Source: Aminomonas paucivorans DSM 12260
GTDB lineage: Bacteria > Synergistota > Synergistia > Synergistales > Synergistaceae
Assembly (NCBI RefSeq): GCF_000165795.1
Contig: NZ_CM001022.1
Coordinates: forward strand, 1,707,812-1,771,811
Length of the DNA stretch: 64,000 nucleotides
Direction of reading: 5' to 3'
Shown here: positions 1 through 8,352 of the stretch, piece after piece
Layout: each line of letters opens with the position of its first letter
Position numbering within the stretch: position 1 is the first letter of the stretch
Made by a program: the position numbers and the translations under genes
The notes under the pieces: model-generated
Told to the model about the DNA's origin: nothing
Seen by the model: only the letters and a program-made list of their open reading frames with translations
Database searches by the model: none

Positions 1-805
1 TGGTCATGGCGATCTTCACGGTCCAGCCTGCCAGGGCTCCCGGCATGGCCATGGGATCGGAGAAGGCGTAGTGGACGGCGCTGCCGATGGCGGCGGGCAC
101 CTGGGAGAGGTGGGCCGCGATCACCGCCAGACCGCCCACGATGTAGAAGATGGCCATGAAGGGGGTCAGGTAGGTGGTGACGGTGGAAAGCCGCGTCAGC
201 CCTCCCCAGATGACCAGGGCGGTAAGGATCGCCAGGGCGATGGCGGTGTACAGATGGGGGATGCCGAAGCCCAGGTTCAGTCCCTCGGCGGTGGAGTTGG
301 CCTGCACCATGTTCCCGATGCCGAAGGAGGCGAAGAAGGTGAAGACGGCGAAGACCACCGCCAGCCACTTCATCCCCAGGGCTTTTTCGATGATGTACAT
401 GGTGCCGCCCCGCCAGTTCCCCTGATCATCCTTGTCCCGGAACCGGACCGCCAGGGAGACCTCGCAGAACTTGGTGGTCATGCCGAACACCGCGGAGATG
501 AACATCCACACCATGGCGCCCGGCCCCCCCAGATGAAGGGCCGTGGCGACCCCGGCGATGTTGCCGGTGCCCACGGTGGCGGAAAGGGCCGTCGCCAGCG
601 CCGCAAAGGAGGAGATGGACCCCTCTCCCTCCTTTTTCTTCCCCAACTTCCCCAGAACTTCCTTGAACATGAAACCGAAGTAGCGTACCTGGGGGAAACC
701 CAGCAGCACCGTGAGATACACGCCCGTCCCCACGAACAGGACCAGCATCCACGGCCCCCAGACGATGCCGTTGACGACACCGTTGATCTTCATGATCGCG
801 TCCAC
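1..805 (-). CDS. alanine/glycine:cation symporter (AGCS family), 3' end beyond window
   Basis: The N-terminal 268 residues of a sodium- or proton-coupled alanine/glycine carrier of the inner membrane are visible; the reading frame is open to base 1, so the C-terminus is outside the window. Hydrophobic segments recur, and the family signature around TVGTGNIAGVATAL sits near residue 80, followed by the FGMTTKFCEV stretch. GTG at 805 is chosen because AGGAGG (813-818) lies 7 nt upstream; ATG at 793 is the in-frame alternative but 19 nt from that site. It sits downstream of the glycine reductase operon behind a hairpin, so import of glycine or alanine for fermentation is a reasonable inference. 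Family assignment is firm, exact substrate is not. Confidence 0.88.
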   Translation of the reverse strand, partial: MDAIMKINGVVNGIVWGPWMLVLFVGTGVYLTVLLGFPQVRYFGFMFKEVLGKLGKKKEGEGSISSFAALATALSATVGTGNIAGVATALHLGGPGAMVWMFISAVFGMTTKFCEVSLAVRFRDKDDQGNWRGGTMYIIEKALGMKWLAVVFAVFTFFASFGIGNMVQANSTAEGLNLGFGIPHLYTAIALAILTALVIWGGLTRLSTVTTYLTPFMAIFYIVGGLAVIAAHLSQVPAAIGSAVHYAFSDPMAMPGALAGWTVKIAMT

Positions 806-992
806 AGGTGCACCTCCTCTCTGCTACCCTCGTTTCTTGGCTCTTGCAGGCGTTTCCCAGGGTCTTGGGCGTCTTGGAAAACCGGTCACCTCCCTTTGGA
901 GGCAGCGGGGACGGGGCGGGCAAAGAAGAGGGAAGATTCCGTCAACACAAAACCCCATTTGCCGCCCGGTTCCGCCTTATGCCTCGAACCAA

Positions 993-1022
993 ATTGTAGA
1001 TCACCGTGGAAACACACCGCAA
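993..1022 (-). promoter_or_regulatory. candidate promoter for the symporter gene
   Basis: On the minus strand TTGCGG (1017-1022) and TACAAT (993-998) are spaced by 18 bases, about 190 bases upstream of the symporter start. The -10 match is good, the -35 match fair. It lies beyond the hairpin that follows grdD, which would allow separate expression of the transporter. Together with that hairpin it accounts for the 307-base gap at 806-1112; nothing else recognisable was seen there. Confidence 0.35.
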
Positions 1023-1042
1023 GTGTCTTCTTGCAAAGCGAG

Positions 1043-1077
1043 GGGGGGTTCCCCGGCAAGTTGCCGAAGAACCCCCC
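1043..1077 (-). terminator. hairpin after grdD, probable terminator or attenuator
   Basis: A 9-bp G/C-rich stem (GGGGGGTTC with GAACCCCCC) encloses a second small stem (GGCAA/TTGCC) about 35 bases after the grdD stop codon. On the minus strand it is followed by CTCGCTTTGC, so the U-tract is weak. It may end the grd transcript or only reduce read-through into the symporter gene. Confidence 0.5.
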
Positions 1078-1112
1078 GGGAAGTGTGCTTGGGTGGCCAA
1101 ATTGAACGGGGC

Positions 1113-2270
1113 TTATAGGTACCCCGCGCTTTTCAGGATGCCCTCTGCCCGCTCCAGATCCTTGCGAGGGACCTTCACCACCGGGCCGGTGCACCCCATG
1201 GCGGATTCGGCGTAGATCCCCGCCTTCCACAGCTCCCGGGTGGCGTCGTCTACGGAAAGGACGTCGATGCCGTGGATCTCCTCCTCCGTGGGCTCCTTCG
1301 GCGGAGCGGACACCTCCGCCTCCCCGGTTCCCGCGGCGGGCTTCGGCGCCAGGGAGACCAGGACCTCCTCCAGCCCCGAGGCCTTGGCCGCCCCGATTTC
1401 TTCCGCCACCCGCTCCGGCAGTTTTCCCCGAACCACCGAGGCGGTGTACAGCAGCGCCCCGGCGACCACGGGCTCTCCGGAGGCCCGGGAGATGATGGAG
1501 ACCACCTTGGGCCATCCTTCCCCGACGGAGGGGCCGTAGCCCCATCCGCTGGCCTCGTAGCTGCCCCCGGTGGTGAAGGCGGAGAAGAGCTTCACCAGCA
1601 CGTTCCCCGTGAGGGTATCGGTGACGCACAGGTCCACCGCCCCCGCCAGCAGGTCGTTGCCCCGAAGCACCGCGCCCCCGTCCGCCCGGACGCTTTCGCC
1701 GAAGCGGATCGGGTACCCCCGCTCCGCGAGGCGACCCAGGGCACGGACCACCAGCTGCGCCCCGTCCACGTTGAGCACCCCCACGGTGGGGTCCTCCATT
1801 CCCAGGGAGCGGGCCACCGCCCGACCCAGGATGGCGTTGCGCACCATGGCCTCCAGACGCTGGGACGAGGAGGCTCCGGTGGTGGAGGCCAGGATCAGGG
1901 GTTTTCCCTTCCCCGGGGTGACTACCCTTCCGACGGTGGTGACCCCAAGGGGGAAGGGATAGTGCAGCGCCACGGCGCCCTCCACCCGTCCTTCCGCCAG
2001 GGCCGTCTCCAGGGCCTGGGCCACGTCGGCCTCGCAGTCCGGGGTTTCGATCCACTCCAGGTCCTCGAAGCCCTCCAGGCGAGGACCGATGAGCACCACC
2101 GCCAGGCGGGGGTCCTGGGCCTGAGCGGATCGGGCCGCCCGAGCCAGCTCAGCGGGGCCGTGCTCGCTGCCTCGGGCCATGAGGCCGACGCGCACCTTGG
2201 GTCCCCCGCTCTTCGCCGCCTGGACCAGCTCCTCCAAGGCTTCCGCGATGAGACCGCGCTTGTCCGTCAT
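1113..2270 (-). CDS. grdD: glycine reductase component C, small subunit GrdD
   Basis: Subunit of protein C, which takes the acetyl group delivered as a Se-carboxymethyl derivative of selenoprotein A and, with phosphate, releases acetyl phosphate for ATP synthesis. The 385-residue sequence has the PlsX-like fold pattern typical of GrdD and a C-terminal MGCTGPV segment; its Cys360 corresponds to the Cys359 thiol established as catalytic in GrdD of Eubacterium acidaminophilum. ATG at 2270 is preferred because AGGGTGG lies 5 nt upstream, overlapping the grdC stop; an in-frame GTG at 2279 would add three residues. Last gene of the grd operon, 10 bases after grdC, so translation is probably coupled. 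Confidence 0.93.
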   Translation of the reverse strand: MTDKRGLIAEALEELVQAAKSGGPKVRVGLMARGSEHGPAELARAARSAQAQDPRLAVVLIGPRLEGFEDLEWIETPDCEADVAQALETALAEGRVEGAVALHYPFPLGVTTVGRVVTPGKGKPLILASTTGASSSQRLEAMVRNAILGRAVARSLGMEDPTVGVLNVDGAQLVVRALGRLAERGYPIRFGESVRADGGAVLRGNDLLAGAVDLCVTDTLTGNVLVKLFSAFTTGGSYEASGWGYGPSVGEGWPKVVSIISRASGEPVVAGALLYTASVVRGKLPERVAEEIGAAKASGLEEVLVSLAPKPAAGTGEAEVSAPPKEPTEEEIHGIDVLSVDDATRELWKAGIYAESAMGCTGPVVKVPRKDLERAEGILKSAGYL

Positions 2271-2280
2271 GGCGTCCACC

Positions 2281-3822
2281 CTACTTGGAATCCCGAAGGG
2301 CGGCGGCCAAGTCCCCCAAGGCCTCCAGGAGGAGGGACTTCACCTCGTCCAGGGTGACCCCCTGCGCGGCTCCCGCGCCGGGCTGCGGCGCCTCCAGGAC
2401 GAAGGACGCCCCGTCGGAAAGGTTGGTCAGTCGAGCCAGGAAGAGGCTTCCCTTCCCGATGATCATGGCCCTCTTCATGCGCCCCTGCCGGATGGCGTCG
2501 GAGGCATGCCCCAGGAAGGGAACTCCGGAAGGGATGTGCCCCTGGGTGTGGGCAAAACCGGGGATGCCGTGCTGGGTCACGAAATCCCCCATCTTGGCCT
2601 TCTCCAGCTGTCCTTTCATCACCGCCAGGGCGGCGATCATCTTGAAGTTGGCCGCCGGCACATCCCCCGCCCCGGCGGGGAGGGTGATCTCCGGGATGTG
2701 CAGCTCCGCGGCGTACTTGTCCACGTCCTCGAAGGAAAGACCCAGCTTCTGCAGGGGTTCGTAGACCAAGGCGGTGGTCACCGCCTGCGGGGAGGCCCCG
2801 GCCCCCACAGAATGCTTGCCCAGGGCGTCCAGTCGAATCACCGGGTGCTGCCCGTCGTCGGGACCCAGGAGCACGGCGAAGTTCCCCAGGCAGTTCTCCA
2901 GAGCGGGGAGGTCCTTCTTCACGTGGTCCCGGCTGTTCATGTAGAGCTTGGGGATGGCGCCCCCCGCCAGGACCACCACGTTCTTCCGGGCACCGCTGGC
3001 CACCATGCAGGCCCCGGCGATGACCGCGTTCACCGGACCGGCGCAGAAACCCCGCACGTCGCACCCGCTGGCGTGGGTGCAGCCGGCGATCTCCGCCACC
3101 GCCTTGGCAAAGTTGCCCCCGCCGCGCTGGTTCATGTCGCCCGCGGCCTCTTCGGAGCACTCCACCACGAAGTCCACTTCCTCCGGAGCCATGCCCGTCG
3201 TCTCCAGAAGGTGCAGGAGGGAGAGGACCCCGCCGGCCTTGCAGGCCAGGTTTTCCAGGAGGACGTAGGCGGAGAGGCACTCGTCCAGCTCGTGCCCCTT
3301 CCGGGAGCACCCCACCAGACGCTCTCCGAGGTAGAGGGGGAGGGCTCCGTGCTCCTCCACTTCCTTGCGGACCTCCTCCTCCGGATGCCCCGCCTCCAAA
3401 CGGGCGAGGGGGCCCTTGGAGAGGAGGGGGTGGGCTGCAAGCTTCCCCTTCACTTCCCCAGCGAAACCCTGTTCCAGCCAGACGATGTCGAAAACGTCGC
3501 ACAGGTCCAGAAGGCCCAGGAACTCGTCCTCCGGCATGATCTCCCCGTAGGAGCCGAAGCGACGGACCTCGGGGAGAAGGTTCTGAAGCCACGGCTGGGG
3601 ATGGGCCGCCAGTTCCTCCAGGGACAGGGCGCCGATGTAGGCCAGGTTGGGGGCGAAGCGAGCGGAGTCCTCGAAGGACTGCACGTGCTCCGGAAGCTTC
3701 GCCAGAAACTCCGAATCCTTCTTGCTCTCCCGCTCCACCCAGGGGGTGTTCCCGTAGTGGAAGGCGAGGTTGGGGACATGGTTCAGGCAGTAGGCAGCAC
3801 CTCGTACGTTTGCGTTCGGCAT
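2281..3822 (-). CDS. grdC: glycine reductase component C, large subunit GrdC
   Basis: Partner of GrdD in protein C of glycine, sarcosine and betaine reductases. At 513 residues it has the usual GrdC length and a ketoacyl-synthase-III-like architecture (for example the ASGCDVRGFCAGPVNAVIAG region and the DGASFVLEAPQPG tail), consistent with binding an acetyl thioester. The start ATG has AGGAGG about 12 nt upstream, a slightly long spacing. It follows grdB after a gap of 137 bases that contains a strong hairpin, and its stop overlaps the ribosome site of grdD. Cytoplasmic. Assignment rests on gene order and overall sequence character. Confidence 0.93.
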   Translation of the reverse strand: MPNANVRGAAYCLNHVPNLAFHYGNTPWVERESKKDSEFLAKLPEHVQSFEDSARFAPNLAYIGALSLEELAAHPQPWLQNLLPEVRRFGSYGEIMPEDEFLGLLDLCDVFDIVWLEQGFAGEVKGKLAAHPLLSKGPLARLEAGHPEEEVRKEVEEHGALPLYLGERLVGCSRKGHELDECLSAYVLLENLACKAGGVLSLLHLLETTGMAPEEVDFVVECSEEAAGDMNQRGGGNFAKAVAEIAGCTHASGCDVRGFCAGPVNAVIAGACMVASGARKNVVVLAGGAIPKLYMNSRDHVKKDLPALENCLGNFAVLLGPDDGQHPVIRLDALGKHSVGAGASPQAVTTALVYEPLQKLGLSFEDVDKYAAELHIPEITLPAGAGDVPAANFKMIAALAVMKGQLEKAKMGDFVTQHGIPGFAHTQGHIPSGVPFLGHASDAIRQGRMKRAMIIGKGSLFLARLTNLSDGASFVLEAPQPGAGAAQGVTLDEVKSLLLEALGDLAAALRDSK

Positions 3823-3849
3823 GGCCGCTTGGTTCCTCCTTCTAGTAAG

Positions 3850-3899
3850 GAAGCGGCCCGGACCGTGAACCAGCGCTGCATCACGTCCCGGGCCGCTTC
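3850..3899 (-). other. perfect 12-bp stem hairpin between grdB and grdC
   Basis: GAAGCGGCCCGG at 3850-3861 pairs perfectly with CCGGGCCGCTTC at 3888-3899 across a 26-base loop. On the coding (minus) strand it is followed by CCTTACTAGAAGGAGG, so there is no U-tract; an mRNA processing or stabilising element is more likely than a terminator. It could set different transcript levels for grdEAB and grdCD. Confidence 0.6.
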
Positions 3900-3959
3900 G
3901 TCTGGATTCTTTCTAGGCCGTGCGGACCGTCCCCGACCCTCGCTGCTGCGGGAATCGGA

Positions 3960-5267
3960 TCAGTCGTTAAACACGGTCTGGTCGGACACCTCAGTCTGAA
4001 GGGCCTTCAGGGCCTTCTCGACGATGTGCCGACGGATCTTCTCCTCTTCTGCGTGGGTCCTGGAGGGATCCCCCAGGGGATAGGGGATGGCCACGGCGGG
4101 GACGATGCGGTTGGCGCCCACCGTGAGAGAGATGGGGACGATGGTGCAGACGTGCACCACCGGGAATCCTGCCCTTTCGATTTCCTTGACCATCGTTGCA
4201 CCGCAACGAGTGCAGGTTCCTCAGGTAGATGTGAGGATGACCGCATCCACCCCGTCCTTTTTGAGCTTCGCGGCGATCTCCGCGCCGAAGCGCTTCGCGT
4301 TGGCCACGGGGGTTCCGTTGCCCACGGTGGTGTAGAACACCTCGTGGAACTTCTTAAAGACCCCTTCCTTCTCCATCTGCCTCATGGTGTCCACCGGCAG
4401 GACCCGGTTGGGGTCCTTGTTGGCGTAGGTGGGATCGTATCCGCCGTGGGCGGTGGCATAGCCCTCCTCGGTGGCGGAGGCCACGGAGGTAAGGTCGTAC
4501 TCGCCGTAGCGGGTGGCGCTGGAGGCTTCGATGTGGTCCGGATTCCCCTTCGGCACGATGCCGCCAGAGGTGACCAGGGCGATGGTGGCGTTCTTCAGGT
4601 CCACCAGCGCAGGGCTGGGGGGAACCCGATCAAAGGCAGGCATCGGGTACTCGGTGACGAAGGGCTCCCCCTTCAGTTTCTTCACCAGCATCTCCGCAGC
4701 CCGCTCCGCTCCGGGGCGATCGTGGAACAGGTTCACCCGCAAGCCCCGCTCGATGTAGCCTTCCTCCTCGGGAGTGCCGAGGGTCTGGCCGTCCAGCAGC
4801 TTCAGGACCAGCTTGGCCATGGCGGGAACCGCGTCCTTGATCCCCCGGGCGTTGTCAGAGGTCCGCACGATGGGGAAGGCCTTGCGGAACATCTCCACCC
4901 CCGGGTTCTCCGGATACATGCCTCCCACCACGGGAAGGCCGAGGCGCTTGGACACCGCCTCTCCCACGGCTCCGCAGGCGGTGCCGTAACGGCCCGCGTT
5001 GAACGCCGGCCCCACCACCACCGCGTCGGGGGAGAAGGAAGAGATCATCTCCAGGATGGTGTCCGTGGCAGCATCGATATTGGAGGCAAAGAAGCTGTCG
5101 CCGCAGATCACCGTTCCCACCACCTCCGCCTTCCCCGCCAGGGCGCCTTTCAGCGCCGCTCCGGGGCCGACGATGCCGTCGCGCTTCTCGGGGACCACAT
5201 CGGCCTTTTCCTCGCCTCCGATGCCCGCGAAAAACTGGTTCAGGTAGTGGACGATACGATAGGTCAT
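3960..5267 (-). CDS. grdB: glycine reductase component B, selenoprotein GrdB (in-frame UGA)
   Basis: Substrate-specific selenoprotein B subunit of glycine reductase; it activates glycine and passes the carboxymethyl group to selenoprotein A. The N-terminal part (MTYRIVHYLNQFFAGIGGEE) reads to a UGA at 4221-4223 and continues in the same frame to 3960, giving 435 residues with selenocysteine at position 349 in the motif U-GTC-TRC-G. This is the usual GrdB length and Sec position. ATG at 5267 has AGGAGG 7 nt upstream; an ORF extension to 5294 is not needed. A SECIS hairpin should lie just downstream of the UGA. Simple gene callers would split this gene in two. It lies between grdA and grdC. Confidence 0.95.
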
Positions 5268-5301
5268 GCTTTTCCCTCCTTTCCTCGGGCGCAACCGCGC
5301 C

Positions 5302-5778
5302 CTACAAAGTGACCTTGCTGTGCTCCTCCCGCATCTTGCGGACCGCTTCGGCCAAGGCCTCCGTGTCGAGGACCATTTCCATCATGCCAATCTGCTCCTC
5401 CCACACCGCGGGATCCGCCTCTTCTTTGATGGCCGGATCGAACACATGGTAGACCGGAAGTCCCAACGAGACTCCCGCCAAGGGACCTGCGTAGGTCGGA
5501 TCGCCTGCCGCCACCGTCTCTGCGTAGATCTCCGCGCCTTCGGCGTCGGAAGACCCCAGAATGACGACCACGTTCTCGGCTCCGAACTTCTCAGCAGCGT
5601 CCTTGATACGCTGCTGGTTCTGCAGGTCCATGGCTCCTGCGGCGGTTCAGACGAAGCACTCCGTCACCGCAAAGGCGATCTCCGCCCCGCAGCTCTGGAA
5701 GCACGCCTCCATGGCGGGTCCAGGAACGCCGTCCCGTTCACCCAGAAGAAGCAGTTTCTTCCCTGTCAGTTTCCCCAT
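5302..5778 (-). CDS. grdA: glycine/sarcosine/betaine reductase selenoprotein A, GrdA (in-frame UGA)
   Basis: Small selenoprotein that shuttles the Se-carboxymethyl group between proteins B and C and is reduced by thioredoxin. Read from ATG 5776-5778 (AGGAGG 7 nt upstream) the product is 158 residues with selenocysteine 44 encoded by TGA at 5647-5649 in the invariant CFV-U-TAAGAMDL context, exactly the family position. The downstream ATG at 5631 is only an internal methionine, so an annotation starting there would lose the active site. Located between grdE and grdB. Translation requires SelA/SelB/SelC/SelD, which are not in this window. Confidence 0.97.
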
Positions 5779-5859
5779 GCCGTCACCTCCTCGCTCGATG
5801 TTCCTTACGTTCTTCCCCATACGCGCGCCTTGCCCCCTGCGGGACAGGGCCTGTGAAAA

Positions 5860-7152
5860 TCAGTAGGTCGCCGCCCCGATTTTGTTGAAGCCCAGCTCGC
5901 AGGTGGCTCCGGTGATGGCCTGGAGCTCCACCTCGATGGACCCATCCCCGCGAAGGGACCCGGCAAAACCTCCGGCGATGACGTCCACGAACTCCGCAAA
6001 GCCGATCAGCTTGTCCATGGGGGGCAACACGATCATGGCGTTGGCATTCCCCGCCGTGACCACCGCGTTTGCTTCTTTGGCCGCATCCGCCAGGGACTGG
6101 CTGGCCCCGTCCCGGCCGGCATACTCGTCGGTGATGAGGACCGTCTTGATCCCCAGATTCTCCGCCTTGCGGCAGTTCATGATCAGGTCCGTGTCCGGGT
6201 TGCCGAAGCCTTCCTCGCTGATCACCAGACCGTCCACGCCGAGCAGGGAGGCCAGTTTCGTGGCGTAGGAGGAGCTGCGCTTCTTGTCCGCCAGGGTGAC
6301 GTTTTCGTTGGTGATGATGCAGCCCAGGAAGTTGACGTCCACCCCGTGACGGGCGTAGAGAGCCCGGATCACCGGATTGTTCAGATGCACGTAGGTGCTG
6401 TTCTTGTCGCAGGCGGACACGCAGTTTCCGGACACGATGGCCCCGTCCATGACCTCGTTGGGATGGATCAGGGTCGGGATGATGCGCTTGGCGTCCACCC
6501 CGTAGACGTAGGTGTCGTGAAGCAGCCCCTGGGTCTGGAGCATGTAGAGATAAGCCACCTTGGGGAGCCCCGGGTGCGCCGTCATGGCCTCCCTCAGGGC
6601 GGGCAGCTCGAAGGTCTCCACTTGATCCGCCACGGATCCCGTTTCGAGGGCCTTCTGGGCCAGGAAGTGGGCCGCCTTGAACCCGGCGATCCGGCATGCC
6701 TCTTCGTATTCGTGCTTCTCCAGTCCCTCCTGGGGCTCAAAAACCAGCACCACGTTGAAGGTCTTGGAGAAGGGGGTGTAATCCGCCCCAGGGCCGGACA
6801 TGTCCACGATGCCTTCCTGGAAGCCCACGATCTTGCCGCAGGTAAGCACCGCCGCCCCTTCCAGGACCAGGGTCTTCCCCTCACCCACGGACTCCACGTC
6901 GCTCAGGAATCCCGGGAAGAGCCCGCCGGGGCCCTCCATCTTGCAGCGGGGCTCCACCGCATCCTTCACCGGCGTGATCCGGGTCTTCTCTCCCGGACAA
7001 GCCAGGTCCACATCCACCGAGGCCAGGCGCTCGTCCTGGCCCAGAGCTGCCAGCAGCTCCTTCTTGCAAACCTGCAGGACCCCGCCGACGACCTTGGTGT
7101 CCTCTCCCCACTTCAGACCATGGATCCGAACCCGATGCAGTTCCAGCTTCAT
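5860..7152 (-). CDS. grdE: glycine reductase component B proprotein GrdE (pyruvoyl-type)
   Basis: Proprotein of the alpha and beta subunits of protein B. In known GrdE a single cysteine near residue 242 is the site of self-cleavage that makes the carbonyl (pyruvoyl) group used to bind the amino group of glycine; here the matching motif SGNCVSACDK places Cys244 at that position in a 430-residue chain. ATG at 7152 is selected because AGGAGG lies 6 nt upstream; the frame stays open for about 130 more codons upstream through trxA but that extension is not family-like. It follows trxA and precedes grdA. Confidence 0.95.
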   Translation of the reverse strand: MKLELHRVRIHGLKWGEDTKVVGGVLQVCKKELLAALGQDERLASVDVDLACPGEKTRITPVKDAVEPRCKMEGPGGLFPGFLSDVESVGEGKTLVLEGAAVLTCGKIVGFQEGIVDMSGPGADYTPFSKTFNVVLVFEPQEGLEKHEYEEACRIAGFKAAHFLAQKALETGSVADQVETFELPALREAMTAHPGLPKVAYLYMLQTQGLLHDTYVYGVDAKRIIPTLIHPNEVMDGAIVSGNCVSACDKNSTYVHLNNPVIRALYARHGVDVNFLGCIITNENVTLADKKRSSSYATKLASLLGVDGLVISEEGFGNPDTDLIMNCRKAENLGIKTVLITDEYAGRDGASQSLADAAKEANAVVTAGNANAMIVLPPMDKLIGFAEFVDVIAGGFAGSLRGDGSIEVELQAITGATCELGFNKIGAATY

Positions 7153-7187
7153 GATTCCCCTCCTTTCTCCTTGGCTCGCTAGCGCTC

Positions 7188-7508
7188 TTAGGCCAAGAGT
7201 TTTTCCGCCCGCTCCCGGATCGCCTCCAGGGACACTTCGGCCCCGGTGATCCGATCCACCAGCTCTCCTCCCTTGTAGAAGAGGATCGTGGGCAACCCCA
7301 TCACTTTCAAGGTCGCGCAAAGACGGCGATTCTCCGCGGCGTTGAGCTTGCAGAACTTCACCCGCCCCTCGTAGGACTCGCCCAGTTTGATCACCTCGGG
7401 CATCAGGGCCAGGCAAGGGCCGCAGGAAGGCCCCCAGAAGTCCACCACCACGGGGAGATCCGCCTGAAGCACTTCCGCTTCGTAAATATCCTTGTTGAGT
7501 TCCACCAT
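7188..7508 (-). CDS. trxA: thioredoxin of the glycine reductase operon
   Basis: A 106-residue thioredoxin with the active-site pair in WGPSCGPC (Cys29 and Cys32) and the cis-proline region GLPTILFYKGG. In glycine-reducing anaerobes this thioredoxin re-reduces the selenide-sulfide of GrdA after each turnover. The proline-serine (GPS) sequence before the first cysteine, unlike the common WAEWCGPC, is a feature of grd-linked thioredoxins. ATG 7508 has AGGAGG 8 nt upstream; a GTG at 7517 overlaps that site and is rejected. No thioredoxin reductase gene accompanies it in this window. Confidence 0.93.
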   Translation of the reverse strand: MVELNKDIYEAEVLQADLPVVVDFWGPSCGPCLALMPEVIKLGESYEGRVKFCKLNAAENRRLCATLKVMGLPTILFYKGGELVDRITGAEVSLEAIRERAEKLLA

Positions 7509-7557
7509 TGTTTTCACCTCCTTCCATAAAGGATGGCGTTTGGGGCACCGGAAATCC

Positions 7558-7950
7558 TCAGCCGCGGAGCAGGCCGTAGCGCAACAACGTTTCCCGGATC
7601 AGCTCAAAATCCAGCAGGCCGTAGTCTTCAGAGCACGCACCATGAGGATCCGCAAGCTTTCCCTCGTAGACGTCATAGATGCCCAGGGCTTCTTCCAAGA
7701 GGTGAAGGGAGGGAAGATCCACGACTCCCCGTTCCTCCTCCTGCGGTCCTTCCAGGACCACGGTCCGAAAAGGTTGCTGGTGGGGGCGAAAGTTGCCGTA
7801 CAGAGGATGAGAAAGGAGCCGGGCCCCTCGATGGACCAAGCTGCGAGCGGCCACAAGAACCTCTTTTCCGCCCCCCTCGACGGGAGAGCAAGAAGACGAG
7901 GAAGCGAGAACACGGGGGTTGTTGGTCAAACAGCGCACGCAAGAATCCAT
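7558..7950 (-). CDS. grdX: GrdX family protein
   Basis: First gene of the grd operon, 130 residues, beginning MDSCVRCLTNNPRV. GrdX proteins are found only with glycine or betaine reductase genes; no biochemical role is established and none is claimed here. ATG 7950 is preceded by GGAGGG at 7 nt. The reading frame remains open upstream through the riboswitch to 8163, but that region is clearly structured RNA, so the longer ORF is rejected. Its ribosome site partly overlaps a short CCAC/GTGG hairpin at the end of the glycine riboswitch, suggesting translational control of this first gene. Confidence 0.85.
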   Translation of the reverse strand: MDSCVRCLTNNPRVLASSSSCSPVEGGGKEVLVAARSLVHRGARLLSHPLYGNFRPHQQPFRTVVLEGPQEEERGVVDLPSLHLLEEALGIYDVYEGKLADPHGACSEDYGLLDFELIRETLLRYGLLRG

Positions 7951-7974
7951 CGAAGAACCCTCCACGGGGTGGAA

Positions 7975-8192
7975 TCGCTTCTCTGGTCTCGCCCCTGGGG
8001 ATTCACGGAGGTGGTTTCTTCCGTTTGCCCTCGGGGTGGCGCCGCGGATCCAGGAGGACCCGAGGACCATCTTCAGAGTGCCGTCCTGCCGCAATCCTTT
8101 CGCCTGAGAGATTCGGGCCTCGCGGACCTTGCCCCTTCGGCGCCCCCTTGCCCTTGTCTTCACATGGGCAATAGGGTCTCTCTTGCGGCTTT
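7975..8192 (-). promoter_or_regulatory. tandem glycine riboswitch
   Basis: Two adjacent glycine aptamers are recognisable on the minus strand upstream of grdX. Aptamer 1 (about 8090-8190) has the conserved AAGAGAGACC 5' strand, GGCGCCGAAGGGGCAAGG core and AATCTCTCAGGCGAAAGGA 3' strand. Aptamer 2 (about 7978-8089) has GGCACTCTG, GGCGCCACCCCGAGGGCAAA and CCCCAGGGGCGAGACCAGAG. The CTCTG/CAGAG pair closes aptamer 2. Downstream, CCACCCCGTGG (7962-7972) can fold over the GGAGGG ribosome site of grdX. Glycine binding probably turns the operon on. Together with the promoter and the lysine aminotransferase terminator it fills the 7951-8352 gap. Confidence 0.92.
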
Positions 8193-8208
8193 CAACCGGC
8201 TTGCCTAT

Positions 8209-8236
8209 ATTCTACCGCACCCACCGGGGGGCGCAA
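8209..8236 (-). promoter_or_regulatory. promoter of the glycine reductase operon
   Basis: TTGCGC (8231-8236) and TAGAAT (8209-8214) on the minus strand are 16 bases apart. Transcription would start about 15 bases before the first riboswitch aptamer, exactly where the leader should begin. Confidence 0.65.
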
Positions 8237-8304
8237 CGGGGGAAAAATGAGAATAACTTGCTTCCGGGGGAAAACCGTCTCTCTGTGCCCTGGTTTCCAC
8301 AGAA

Positions 8305-8339
8305 AGGGGCCGGGGGCGGCCCAATCCACCCCCGGCCCC
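8305..8339 (-). terminator. intrinsic terminator of the lysine aminotransferase gene
   Basis: An 11-bp perfect G/C stem (GGGGCCGGGGG paired with CCCCCGGCCCC) lies about 14 bases after the stop codon at 8353 and is followed on the minus strand by TTTCTGT. It separates this gene from the grd operon promoter. Confidence 0.8.
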
Positions 8340-8352
8340 GACAGAACCTTCT

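Noticed and set aside
7153-7548. Upstream extension of grdE through the thioredoxin gene
   Set aside because: The open frame results from composition; the ATG at 7152 has AGGAGG and the known N-terminus MKLELHRV.
7558-8163. Extension of grdX upstream to a GTG at 8163
   Set aside because: The added codons are the glycine riboswitch aptamers; the ATG at 7950 has a proper ribosome site and gives the family length.
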